From Nelumbo lutea (taxonomy: Eukaryota; Streptophyta; Magnoliopsida; Proteales; Nelumbonaceae): a stretch of 64,000 nucleotides of DNA. A program made the translations under genes and the position numbers. The DNA is taken from positions 4,772,728 to 4,836,727 of the forward strand of contig JAKGHH010000008.1 of the NCBI GenBank assembly GCA_022828595.1. The letters are read 5' to 3'. A model generated the notes under the pieces. The model searched no databases and was not told the origin of the DNA. It saw only the letters and a program-made list of their open reading frames with translations. Shown here one piece after another: positions 32,849-44,200 of the stretch. Within the stretch, counting starts at the first letter, position 1, and each line of letters opens with the position of its first letter.

Positions 32849-34817
32849 TTACATGCCTGGAGTCACTTCTTCACCATCGGAAGGCACTTCAACAACACCC
32901 GAAGGCCCTGCTTCTCCTTCAGAGTCCGGCTCGCCATCGGCAGCATTGGCCATCTCCTGAGTTATGCGCGAAGTGGTTATGGCACTTACATCGAGGTCGG
33001 GGTATGTATTCCGGATCATCCACCGGCTCAACTTGAACCCCCTCCTGTAAGAGTCCACCATCAGATCGTCAAAACGCGGGGAGGCAATGTAGTCTTCAAC
33101 TGCCTTCTTTTTGGCGTCTTCAATGCCTTGGGAAAAAATCTGTGTTCTCTCCCTAATGTCCTCCTGAAGATACTCGACTTGATGCTACAAATCCAACTTC
33201 AAGTCCGCCATGTGCTTGACAACTACCCCCATGGCCTCGGCGTCACGCTGAGACATCGTCTGTCTGGCCATCGCGACGCGAGCAACCTTTTCAGCAGCGT
33301 AAGCAGCCGCCTCAGCAGCCCGGGTATTTTCCTCTGCAGCACGGAAGGCTTCTTCAACAGCATGAGCAGCAGCCTCAGCAGCTCGCGCCTGTCGCGAGCT
33401 CCTCTCCACTTGGGCCGCCAAGGCATGAATCAAAGAATTCACCTACCAAAAGAAACAAGTGAGCAAAAAGACAACAGAAGCAACGGAATTAAAAAAGACA
33501 ATCTCACTTACCACCATGGCATGTGTTACGGCGCGGCAAGCAACCTGATTCAAGGGAAGATCGGTCCACGCCGCGACCTCCTCGGGGAAAGTAGCGTCCC
33601 TACTCTTTTGAAGAGCGTAGTTCGGCATCAACACGCTCCTAAACTCCCCTTGAGCTCCCGAGCCTGAGGGCCCAGCCCGCGTATGAGCAGACCCGGAGTG
33701 AGGAGCACTTGAGTACGCAGGAGCGCCCGTATGGGTGGTTTCAGCGAAAGGCGCCCCGACAGTCTCGTGCACCGGTGGAGTCACTTCGGGCTCCCTGGGC
33801 AGATCCTCTGTCGTATGGTCTGGGGCTTGGGGCTCCTCATCCAGGGGCAGCTCGTTACGAGTTCGCTTGGCGACCCGCTTCCTCCTCTTCATACCTTGGA
33901 ACAAACACCCACCGCGAGTTCTCTCCGCATCCATCACACCTGCAGAAACGAGTTCGACATCAGAAAAAATGAAGGAACAGAGCAAGCAAGAAACCGCATA
34001 GCCAGAAACCTACCCGAACTCAGGTCGGCTGCAAAAAGCTTAGCCTCCGTTAAGTAGTGGTGGCACTTTAAGCCTTGCCGTGCCCACTACCGGAGACCCT
34101 TCATCGTCTCTTTATCAAGAGTTACGCCCAAGTCGGGAGCGGCCTCACCCCACCCGGTCTGAAAGGGCCATCCTTGTGCACTTCGCACGCCGAAGTAGTC
34201 CCGCTTCCACGCCGGGACCTTGTTAGGGAGATCGTGCAGAAGCTTAAAACCCTGGCGAGGAGTAAGGTAATACGCCCGTCTCCCCCCAGGAAGAGGACCC
34301 GCCTGTCTCTTGAGCATCAAGATAGAGGAGAATATCTCTAAGTCCAAGGGGAAGTTCTGCTCGCAAAAAAGGGATATCGTCCCCACCAGGTTCTGAATAG
34401 AGTTCGGATGAAGCTGGCCAATGGTGACACCAAAGTGGTTTATGACTTTGACGAGAAGGGGATGGAAAGGAAGTCGCAACCCTGCAGCGAGTTGCTCTCG
34501 AAAAATCATGATCTCGTCGGGACCATGTTCCCAAGGAAAGCTACCCGAAGGAATGAAATATGTGTACCCCCAGGAAGATTGTAGGACAGAAGTATGGATT
34601 GAAGCCCCTCAGGCGTCATTGTCGAAGGACCAAACCTGTCTAGCATCCGACCTCGGTGGGAGGTAGACGCCAAACTGCCCGAAGCAACTCGGCCCACTAG
34701 TTCATAGTCTTCAAGCTCCACCTCAGGATCACTGAGGCAGTCTGGGGACACGGCTCGGTTGGTGGAACCTACGTCGGCCCTACTCGAAGAATCGTCTGAG
34801 CTATCAAAGCTAGACAT
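32849..34817 (-). pseudogene. E2 antisense gene (putative gypsy-type transposon protein), broken
   Basis: Minus-strand counterpart of the E1 antisense gene. ATG at 34817-34815 (MSSFDSSDDSSSRADVGS). The conserved block has LPFHPLLVKVINHFGVTIGQ, IFSSILMLKRQAGPLPGG and ITHAMVV-type exon ends. The intron between exons 2 and 3 is 33443-33511 (GTAAGT...TAG); the first intron is about 33950-34012. Exon 3 is an Ala/Glu/Arg-rich coiled coil and ends EEVTPGM. Breaks: a 1-base deletion near 34575, TAG at 34087-34089 and TAG at 33182-33184; at both stops E1 has a Gln codon. The element's integrase ends 203 bp away in convergent orientation. The molecular role is unknown. Confidence 0.75.
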
Positions 34818-34993
34818 TGGGGAAAAGATAGATTCAAGAGTACTCACCGGAAAGTTTGAAGAACAAGCTAAAGAACCGTGAAGACTATAACCAGCCTTGA
34901 CGCGAGCTGGAAGAGACTCAGACGCGAGTTGGAAGGTTGGACGCGAACTCGATAAACAACCGCAGAAGTGACAAACCAACCGGGGTCCCCCAC

Positions 34994-35001
34994 TATTTAT
35001 A
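34994..35001 (-). promoter_or_regulatory. TATA box of the E2 antisense gene
   Basis: On the minus strand TATAAATAG followed by TGGGGGACCCC, about 180 bp before the ATG at 34817. It matches E1 in sequence and spacing. Confidence 0.7.
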
Positions 35002-35085
35002 GCTACAGTAACCAAGAATCGACCGTGCAGACTGAAGACGATCCGACGGCCCACGTTCTTACCAACCGCGCAACCCTTAAAGTCG

Positions 35086-35260
35086 AGACGTGATTGGCGC
35101 ACGTCTTTCCGAAAAAAAAAGTAAAACGTCAGCACGTCTTTTTGAAACCGACGTCACTTCGACACGCGTCTTTTCGAATTGACGCGCCGCACATCTCCCT
35201 GACAGTCGACGGCGTACGTACAACAGTGGCGTGCCTTTTTGAAGTGACCCGCTGTCACGT
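35086..35260 (-). promoter_or_regulatory. Cluster of ACGT-core motifs upstream of the E2 antisense gene
   Basis: Seven ACGT cores in about 175 bp, including gagacgtgat, gcacgtct twice, aacgtcag, gacgtcac, gtacgtac and tcacgtcc. It lies between the polypurine tract and the antisense TATA box, as in E1. Confidence 0.5.
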
Positions 35261-35459
35261 CCCAGCAGCGCGAGTTGGTTTGAAATTTAAAACGCACGGT
35301 CACAACCACCAGCGTTCTTGAGTAAGGCACGTTTCCAGCCTTCTCGAAAACCGAAAAAACCCTAGCAAAAGTGTCTCATACAGTGAAGGTTTGAAGGACG
35401 GGACAAATCTACAACCACCTCGTGAAAACTCCCCGCACCATGGCAAGGCCCTCGGCGCA

Positions 35460-35475
35460 AGGAGTGGGGGGCAAT
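35460..35475 (+). other. E2 polypurine tract
   Basis: aggagtggggggcaat immediately before the 3' LTR, nearly the same as in E1. Confidence 0.85.
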
Positions 35476-36411
35476 TGATGAAGGAAGATTTGGCCCGACC
35501 TCTTTATTATGAGACATGTGGCAGAAACGACAGCTCGGAAAAAGGGGTCAAGCCTAGGCGGGAACAAGGGGACACACTTCTCCGAACTAAGCCACCTTGT
35601 AACAGCTCGGGGTAGACTTCACCGAATTGCCGCCTTGTAACAGCTCGGGATACATTTCGCCGAACTGACCCACCTTGTAACAGCTCGGGGTAGACTTCGC
35701 CGAACTGCCACCTTGTGACAGCTCGGGATAGACTTCGCCAAACTGACCACCTTGTAACAGCTCAGGGTAGACTTCGCCGAACTGACCCACCTTGTAACAG
35801 CTCGGGGTAGACTTCGCCGAACTGCCACCTTGTAACAGCTCGGGACACACTTCGCCGAACTGACCCACCTTGTTACAGTTCGGGATACCTCCGAGCTCAA
35901 GACCGCCTCGCTCAGCACTTCGCATCATCTTCTAGGCAGCAAAGCCAAACAAGTCGTACCATGCCTGACACCAGGGAAGTCCGTGCCCGAGGGCGCCACG
36001 CTTGACTGACTTGGGATCTGACGTTTTGGCAGCAGCACTCTAAACGGCCACCTGCCACTGCCACTGACGCCGCCATCTCCAGTTAGACGGTTAGGCAGTG
36101 ACGGTTCTGTCTTAGCAGAAGGGACGACGACCGAGTTGACAAGCGCAAGGGTAATCATACCCGATCTGACAAGGGCCTTGGGATGAGTATGCGAAGTGAC
36201 TATAAGAGCCCCCTCCCCCCCGACAACGGAGGTATGCAAACTTTGCGCTATCTGGTATTACCTTGCTTTTAAAAGATTCTAACTTGAGCTTCAGAGCCTC
36301 TACACCGGGTTCCCCCCGGAGCTTTCCCATCTCTCCCGTTTCAGGATCCCTGCTACCCCGTTCGAAAGCAAGGCAGCGGACAGCTAAGACCAGCCGGATC
36401 GCGCTCCATCA
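35476..36411 (+). repeat. E2 3' LTR
   Basis: 936 bp, same length as the 5' LTR and about 97% identical by manual count. The 38-40-bp minisatellite lies at about 35592-35892. A TATA box, tataaga, is at 36201-36207. Confidence 0.93.
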
Positions 36412-36416
36412 TAAAC
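36412..36416. repeat. E2 target-site duplication, right
   Basis: TAAAC, identical to 25794-25798. Confidence 0.9.
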
Positions 36417-37250
36417 TAATCAATAATTTCCTTTTTCTAATATTATACTAATTTGTCTTAATAAATTGTGCAATTATTGGTTCACATTAAAGTTTTCCCT
36501 TTCCTTTAATCATTTATCTTTAATAATTTTCAATAATTTACAATGAAAATTATATAATTTTCCAATAGTTTTCCAAAATCTATCAAATTTAATAAATTTT
36601 CTTAAAATTTCCAAAATATTCCAATAAATTTTAATAATTATTCAACACATTTTAAATAAAATTTAATTTTTTTCCAAAAGTACAATATTTTATCTTTTAG
36701 TTTCCAAAATGTTATTTTAGGAAAATGTAGTTTTATGAAAATTTTTGAAAAATTTATTACATTTGTGTAGTTATGGAGATTTATTGAAAATTATTTTAAA
36801 TTGTTATTAAATATTTATTTTTATTAAGTAGTTAACTAACAAAATTGCACTAATTTATCTTTCATTTTCAATATAAATTAATTAATAATTTCATTTCCAA
36901 TATAAGTTAACTAATAATTTCATTTACCAATATAAATGAGGTGAAAACTAATAATTGAAGTTATATTTTCAACCCTTACAATTAGAGATTAATAGATTAA
37001 ATATACAAATATGACCATTATATTAGCCATTAAAACTGACATTATAACTATAATAAAAGGACTTTTATACCCTTTTCAAACAAAAAAATAATGATTAATT
37101 TTAGTTCAAAAAATACTTCACACCACCACACTTTTATATATAATATAGATATAAACATAAATATAAATATTATTGATTACAATATTAGTAAACCATATTA
37201 GGTTTATATTAAAACAAATATAAGCATAAAAATGATCAACTTCGAATTGA
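36417..37250. repeat. AT-rich tandem-like sequence around the E2 site
   Basis: Sequence from about 36715 (attacatttgtgtag, ttgttattaaat, gcactaatttatctt) is a diverged second copy of the sequence at 25646-25798 just left of E2. Once E2 is removed the two lie roughly 470 bp apart, so E2 entered a degenerate AT-rich tandem repeat. Confidence 0.5.
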
Positions 37251-38277
37251 TACGAGTGCACATGAGATCTACTAACAATAATGCAAAATTTGATTCTACG
37301 CCTTACAAGGGTCCAGTGACAATTTCAGCTGCTCGGTTATCAGCACAAAGGACCTTGTTGAATCACCTGCCCATGTCTATTCACAGCGCACTACCTGTGA
37401 ATTGAGAACATCTCCCCTGCATTATATGATATTATCTATGCATGGCTGCGATGTTATGTGATGTTACATGAGTAGACGACGTAGGCAGTAGGCAGAGTTT
37501 GTGTGGCTTCCAAAAACATTGGCTGTCGGGGATGAATAATTTGAGATTTTTTTTTTTTTACAAAAATATTGTAAGGGTAAAAGAATAATTGCATTATTGT
37601 TTTTGTTTTTTTCTTTAAACGAGCAACTGAGCAAGGGAAAATTCCTCTTTGGCCCCTACTCGCCCAAAATTTCCCTTTGGCTTCTAACGGCCAAAGCTTT
37701 CTCATGCAGCTCCTTCTAGGAAGGAATAATTCGCAAAAGATCCTAGTATATTACCAATCACAACAATCGAATATTTCCGGGTATACAATGTAATTGTCGG
37801 TTATGTGATGTCGCAGTTTTCTAGTCGGTTCAACGTCAATACAATGTAATTGTCACACGTATGACGTATCCATCATAAACTCTACCCGTCCAGCGGAGCG
37901 TCAGGCAACCGGAGCCCAGAGGCCCAGACCCCAGAGTGTAATTGTCTAAGCATGGCTTCTGAGCGGCCCGTTCTGAAAAGTGAAAACTTTACCGAATCAT
38001 CCCTAGACCGTAGCCGTGTTTTTCGTTCCCTCCACTGTATTTTTTTTGGTCGGCATCCCTCTTCTTTTAGACCCAAAATAAAAGGAAGGAGACAAAATAA
38101 AACACTGATTAGCAAAAAAAATAAAAAAATAAAAAAATAAAACATTGATTCCGATAATAATATAATAATACATAAAAAAGCGCAAAAACAGGAAGAGCAG
38201 CGAAGCAAAAGAGAGGAAGAAGAAGAAGAAGAAGCAAATGCGAGATCTTTCGGGGAAGGGCTAGAAAGAGAAGAGAG
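37251..38277 (+). other. Upstream region and 5' UTR of the NIPA9-like gene
   Basis: No gene recognised. A purine-rich (gaa)n stretch at 38215-38236 just before the ATG is probably 5' UTR. A-rich runs lie at 38115-38145. A clear TATA box was not found. Confidence 0.4.
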
Positions 38278-41200
38278 ATGTGGGAATCCATTTGTATGAC
38301 GTTAGCGGCAACCGCTGGTAATAACATCGGCAAGGTTTTGCAGAAGAAAGGAACTGTCATTCTTCCTCCTCTCTCCTTCAAGCTTAAGGTTTGTTTTGCT
38401 TCTTTACTATTCGATTCGCTTTCATTTTTTGTCCTTCGAAGAAGCAAGGATGCTTCAGGTGTATACTATTATACTGTAATAGGGTGTTTATGTTTATTGA
38501 TTTGTCTTGCATCAAAATCCTTTTTGTTTTTGTTTCATTTACATTTATCAGAATTTCGTGAAAATCCTCTGTTATTTGTCTTAGTAAGATCATTGGCATT
38601 TTGATCGATCAAGTTAGTAAAAACGATTTAATTCTGTGGTGGATATGGAGAAATCGGTATGTATTAATAATATTAATAATAAAAAAAAGAAATGATTAGA
38701 AGCCACCGCGGAGAGTCTACTATTTTGGTTGGCTGTTCTCTTAAAAGATGTTTGTATGTCATGATATGATGCATTTTCAAATTTCTGTAGTCAAGGATTG
38801 CTATGTTCTTCTGGAAAACCTTTTGTGGAACTTTTAGTAATTGACTAGAATCTGGAGAGGGTTGCTTACGTTTCTTTTTAAGAATGGTGAATCTGCAGAA
38901 GTCTATCATATCCATAATTTTGTTTTTTTCACACAAACAAGTGCAATGGGTGGCGGACATACAACAATAATCAATTCATGGTCAAAATGTTGGTTTCTGC
39001 ACATGACCTTAATCAGAAAATTTCATCCACATGCTATTCTTGTATCTTAGAAATTAATACATTTAATTGTAACTATTGTAGGTCCCCAACACACAATGAA
39101 ATGGTTAACAAAACACTTGGAATCAATTGTAAAACCAGTTTTGAGCGTCATGTGTGACTACTCTGTTTTTGCCTTTAAAATATGCTATTATAGTGGTAAA
39201 ATGAAATATTCTAGAGTCGTAGTACTCTGTTTTGCACTGCACAACCCAAGCGTAAAATGGCTTGTTCCTTATTGACTTATATTTCAATGGAACTTGGAAT
39301 AACAACAACAATAAACAACAAATAACCAAGAAATATCAAAGCAACAAGAAACAAACACACAATACCAATTATTAACGTGGAAAACCTCTCCAATGTGAAG
39401 AGGAAAAACCATGGGGCACTAACCTGGAAAAATCTCCACTATAACAAAGGATACCATCATCAAGAGAAAACCCTCTTGGCTCAAGCTCAAATCCTCACCA
39501 AAATGGTGGTTTGCAACAATAGAACAAGAATATATCTTCTCACCTCAAAGAGAGAACAAACACTCTTGGAAATGCTTCTTGGAGATGAATGGTAGCACAA
39601 ACCTTGCTGCGGATATGGCCTTCATAGTAGCTTATTCTCACTTGAAACCCTCCAAGAAAACCCTAACTTAAAGAACCCAAGAGTCCCCCAATGTATGTGT
39701 GTAGAGTGATGAAAGGATGAGAGTATTTTGCCCTTAACCCTTCTTTTCTTTCTTGTGTCTTTTATTATTCTTTATCTTTTGCCTTGATTTTAAGTGAGTG
39801 GGCCCCACCTCATAAGGAGGGAACCCAACAGCTAACTATATATGGTAATAAGGAATCTTCAAGATTTTAACCTACAAAATTAGGAGCATAATCCCAATAT
39901 CTTGAAACTGTAGCATGGGTCATGAAACTTGGATTTTGCAATTGTGGTTCTTGGTTTGTGTATTTACATGTTCCTCAAGTGGGCCATGGCCTTGTTCTTA
40001 CTCTGTATACAAAGATGGTTTATTGTAATGACAAAGCTTGGATCATTCAAATTTGTTATCTTTTGTTATTGAACAAAGAGGAAATGATGTGGTAAGGAGC
40101 ACCTGCTTTTTTCTTGAAACACTATCTATATTGACATATGCATTTTATCATTCTTATTGGTTCTTTGTTTTTCTCTCTGTTTAGTATTTGAATCTTAAAG
40201 TAGCTTTGTCAATCTTTATTTTTTAAACGAATATTTACTTTGTGTAAAACTGATAAAAAAAATATTTACTTTGTGTAAATATCTTGTCAATGGTCTCTGA
40301 ATCATGTCTTCAGGTCATAAGGGCATATGCATTCAACAAGACATGGATTATTGGCTTTCTCATGGATATATTTGGGGCCCTTTTGATGTTGAGGGCTTTG
40401 TCTCTAGCTCCAGTAAGTTTTATTCAGCCTCATGCTTTTATCTCTTCAATGTCTCTGTGGACATCAATTGCCATCATTTACAATTCAGTTATATATCACT
40501 TCTGTTGGTTGAGAATTACTCAAGCTCAAGATGATTAAATTGGGGAAAAAGTAAAGGATACTAATCTAGGCGCACCTATGTGAAAAAGACAGGATAACAA
40601 AAAGTGACTTCACAGGGTTATTTGGTTTTTGTTTTGGGCAGGATTATCAATAAGGGATGTGCTGAAGTCACCATCTAATTGTGAATTAATATAATATCAA
40701 TGCCATAAAACATGCTTATGTGTATGCGCTTTTTTTGATAAGTAACAGAGTGCATTTCATTAAAAGACACCATAGCACTCAAAAAGGTGGGCAGTAGGCC
40801 AACTTGTAGAATGCAGATCACCATTCAAGGTGTCCCACAACATACTGCTTATGTGCATGCCTTTGATAAAAGACAAAGCAAAAGGCTGAAGTTTTCTTTC
40901 CTTCTTTTGACATATCTTTCTTTTTTTTTTTTTTTGATAAAATTTTGACATATCTTTCTTTCTCATTGGGATTTATATGCTTAACCTGTAATTTCATTTT
41001 AATCCTAGAAACATGTCTCCGAAGCAACCCATTTAATAAAATGGAAAGAGAATTTTCGAGATCACTAAACTCATGGAGTTTCCTTGGGACTGCAAGTTGT
41101 TACTAAATACTTTTTTTTCTTTGATGAGTAACTGTTAAGTTTATTCATTGGGTTAAAAAATGATATATGTACAAGTGTGTCACAATCCTTGAGGGCGACA

Positions 41201-44200
41201 CTGGCTTGTGGCCATCTCACCCATGCCCATTTACGTACATTTCTGTTACATTCCCGTAAAATAATTGTTATCTATCCACCATCTGTTTGGCCATAGAGTC
41301 ATCCAGCCCATTTTCTGATCTATGGATCCATGAAAAGCAGACTTCCAGCTGCCTTTCAAGTGCATAAACTTTCTTTGATGAAAAGCTTACTTCCTGCAAA
41401 TTGCTAAATTCTTATAGATCTAATAGAAGTATGTGGAGACCCTAAAAAGATGTATGTGAAATGATTCTGCAATCTTAAATAGAGTTGACTGATTTTCCTA
41501 TTCTAATAACTTGGACGAGCATTAAAAGTACAGAACAAAGACCGTGAGAGATAAAACCTCTTTACTTTTAATAACTTATTAATTAAATCTTGAGGTTATT
41601 GATAAAAAAAAGCTTGCACGAGCATTGATGCTTAAAAAACTGTATCGTTGGGTTCCCTTAAAGAAACAACTGAAAAGAGAATCTGGTACCTCCTTGGTAA
41701 GAAGGATATTTGAGTTTCCTTAAACTTTATAATTATATATATTGACATGCTACCTCTAGGACAATTTTTGTAGAACAGATAAAATGTCAATGAGTTCAGA
41801 AGCTATTGAGAATGTGGGGATGCAACTTTGCTCTTCATATATTCAAGATTCAGATGTAGATACAAATGCCCATTCAGAATTTTAATGCTCTTCAATTCAT
41901 CAAAATAAATAAATAAATAAGTAATGCTCTTAAAACAATTTAAGCTGCTGTATATTTTAGGTTTTGTAAGGAAGATGCTGAAACAATTGTGCTGTAACTC
42001 AAGAGTATTCCAGTGGGGTCAACACCCTATAATTTGGGTGGTTGATAGTTGTATTTGTGTTTAATTATCTTTAATGAAATTATCCGTTTCATATAAAAAA
42101 ATGATGCTGAAACAATTAAAAGAATTTCCATGGTATAATTTTTAGAAAAGGAAAGCATGCTTTCTTTGCCTGCAGTAGGTTTCTTGAAGTAGTTTTTTAG
42201 TGTTAAAACAAAGTGGAGACTGTGTGATGAATTATCTACTGTTACTTCCCTTCATGTTCTGCATGTAACTGTTAACAATGTATTTATAACAGGTATCTGT
42301 CATACAACCGGTGTCTGGCTGCGGACTTGCTATACTTTCTATCTTTTCCCACTTCTATTTAAAGGAAATCATGAATATAATTGATTGGGTTGGGATTGCC
42401 TTGGCTGGTGTTGGCACAATAGGTAATGTAAGTTAATAATGGTTTCTTTTTTTGAGTTTATTCCTACAGTACCAGCAAAATGATGTTTTAGTAAGTCTTG
42501 TACATAAATAGAACTCAAATATTATATATTCAAAATAAAAGTTAGATAATGATTTGTATGTAGGGGATGGAGTTGTTTTAATAAAGAATAAAAAACTTGA
42601 TATATAATTTTGCTTTCTTAGTGAATGAAATTCCATATCTTTATCATGCTTCTTTTATCCAAGCACATAATGTCATGCTCTATGCATAAGCCTAAAATAT
42701 GCTTAATAACGTTCAGTGCATCTCCGCTTGTTTCCAATTTCTCAGGAGATAAAGCTACGTGATGCAGGTTTTCCCAAATGATAATTGAACTAGTTGCTTT
42801 ATGCATTGGGGTAATGGATCATGAACTAAATTCTGGCCAGACACCTGGTGGGGGAGTACCCCACTGGTTACCCTCTTTCCTCATCTATTCTAGTTAACCT
42901 CCCTTAAGGAGGTCATCAGGCCACAGTCTCAAATATGTTCTCTATTGGGAAACAAGGCCTTCAAATGAACCTAAACCAATGCCTTAGATGATCTCCTAGG
43001 ATTTTGGAAGTAGAGGAAGTTTTAACTCTACTTGACTCTCTTAAGGAGGCCTATCTCTTCCAATATATCCCTGGTTCCACAATTTTGGCGTCACATCCTT
43101 ATGACTGCTTCACCCTAAAGTTTTTTTTTTTTTGTCAATTTTTTGCCTTCTAATCCGTTTGTGATTTTCCTATTTACTGCCCCTCCCAGGATATGCACTA
43201 CTTTTCATTAGAAACTATAAATGCGAAGATAAATGTGTATGACAAGCTGGAACTGGAAGCCACCTTCTCATGGGTCCAAAAAATAAGCCAAAAGTGTGTC
43301 TGATACTAAGGCCAAGCAAACGGATAATGGGGGATAGCTATTCTTTGGGGTTGTAATCATGTAATATATATGGCATATGAGGCCAAATTGGTGCCTTTCT
43401 CCTCATATATGTGCCCTGTGCTATGGCTGCGGTGAAACAGTTGAACACCTACTAATTTCTTGCTTTTTTGTCTCTAGTATTTGTGATTGGTTTTCTTATC
43501 TCTTTGGTAGCAAATGGATTCCTCCTCCTAGAGTGGTAGGCTTTTTGATGCAAGCTTCTTTAGACAACCGAAGAAAGGGGGAAGAACTCTATGGAGAGTA
43601 GCAAGAGCAGCCATTTTATGAGTGGTTTGGGAAGAAAGAAACAACCATATCTTTCAAAGGAAAGAAAAGTCAAAGAAGGAATTGATTGAAATTTGAAAGC
43701 ATTGCCATCAATGTAGCACATTGGATAAAAGTAATGATAATATTTAAGGAGTGCTCAATTGATGATAGATCCAGGTGCAATAGCCACTTCTTCAAGATCT
43801 AAACCTATAGTTTGAGAGAGTTGGGAACCTTTGAGGCTTTGACACTTCAAAGAAATAAGCTGAATTTTAATGGGAGTTCACTTGGCAATCTGGGGCCGTT
43901 AGGAGTGGGAGGAGCTCTAAGAGATGGAGATGGAAGACTCTTAGCCCTGTGGTTAGGAAATTGTGTTTAGAACTTAAGATTGGGGATGCCCAGGACCGGT
44001 TGCTAATGTGCTATTTGTAATCAGTGCTGTTTTTTGCTTTGTTGTACTTTATTTTTGCTCTGTTGTCGGTCGTGGATGGCCTCTTGGGAGGCCCAGCAAT
44101 GCACACTTTTTTGGGTGTATTTTTCGTGTGCAGCCTGGTGTTTAATGAATATTTTCCCTTTGTTGCTTATCAAAAAAGAAAAAATGGTGGGGTACCTCCC

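Larger units (their letters stand above)
25799..36411 (+). mobile_element. Ty3/Gypsy Tat-type LTR retrotransposon E2 (complete, young)
   Basis: A 10.6-kb element: two 936-bp LTRs, primer-binding site, gag, pol, antisense gene, polypurine tract. The ends are fixed by TGATG...CATCA and the TAAAC duplication. By manual comparison the LTRs differ at about 25 of 936 sites, mostly transitions, so it is much younger than E1. It shares gene order and high protein similarity with E1 but has a different U3. It is still inactive: stops in RNase H and integrase, frameshifts in gag/pol and the antisense gene. The Tat assignment rests on the second RNase H, the absence of a chromodomain, and the antisense gene. 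Confidence 0.94.

Noticed and set aside
32660..33667. 335-residue plus-strand frame in E2
   Set aside because: It is the reverse complement of the antisense gene's coiled-coil exon and has no matching intact counterpart in E1.
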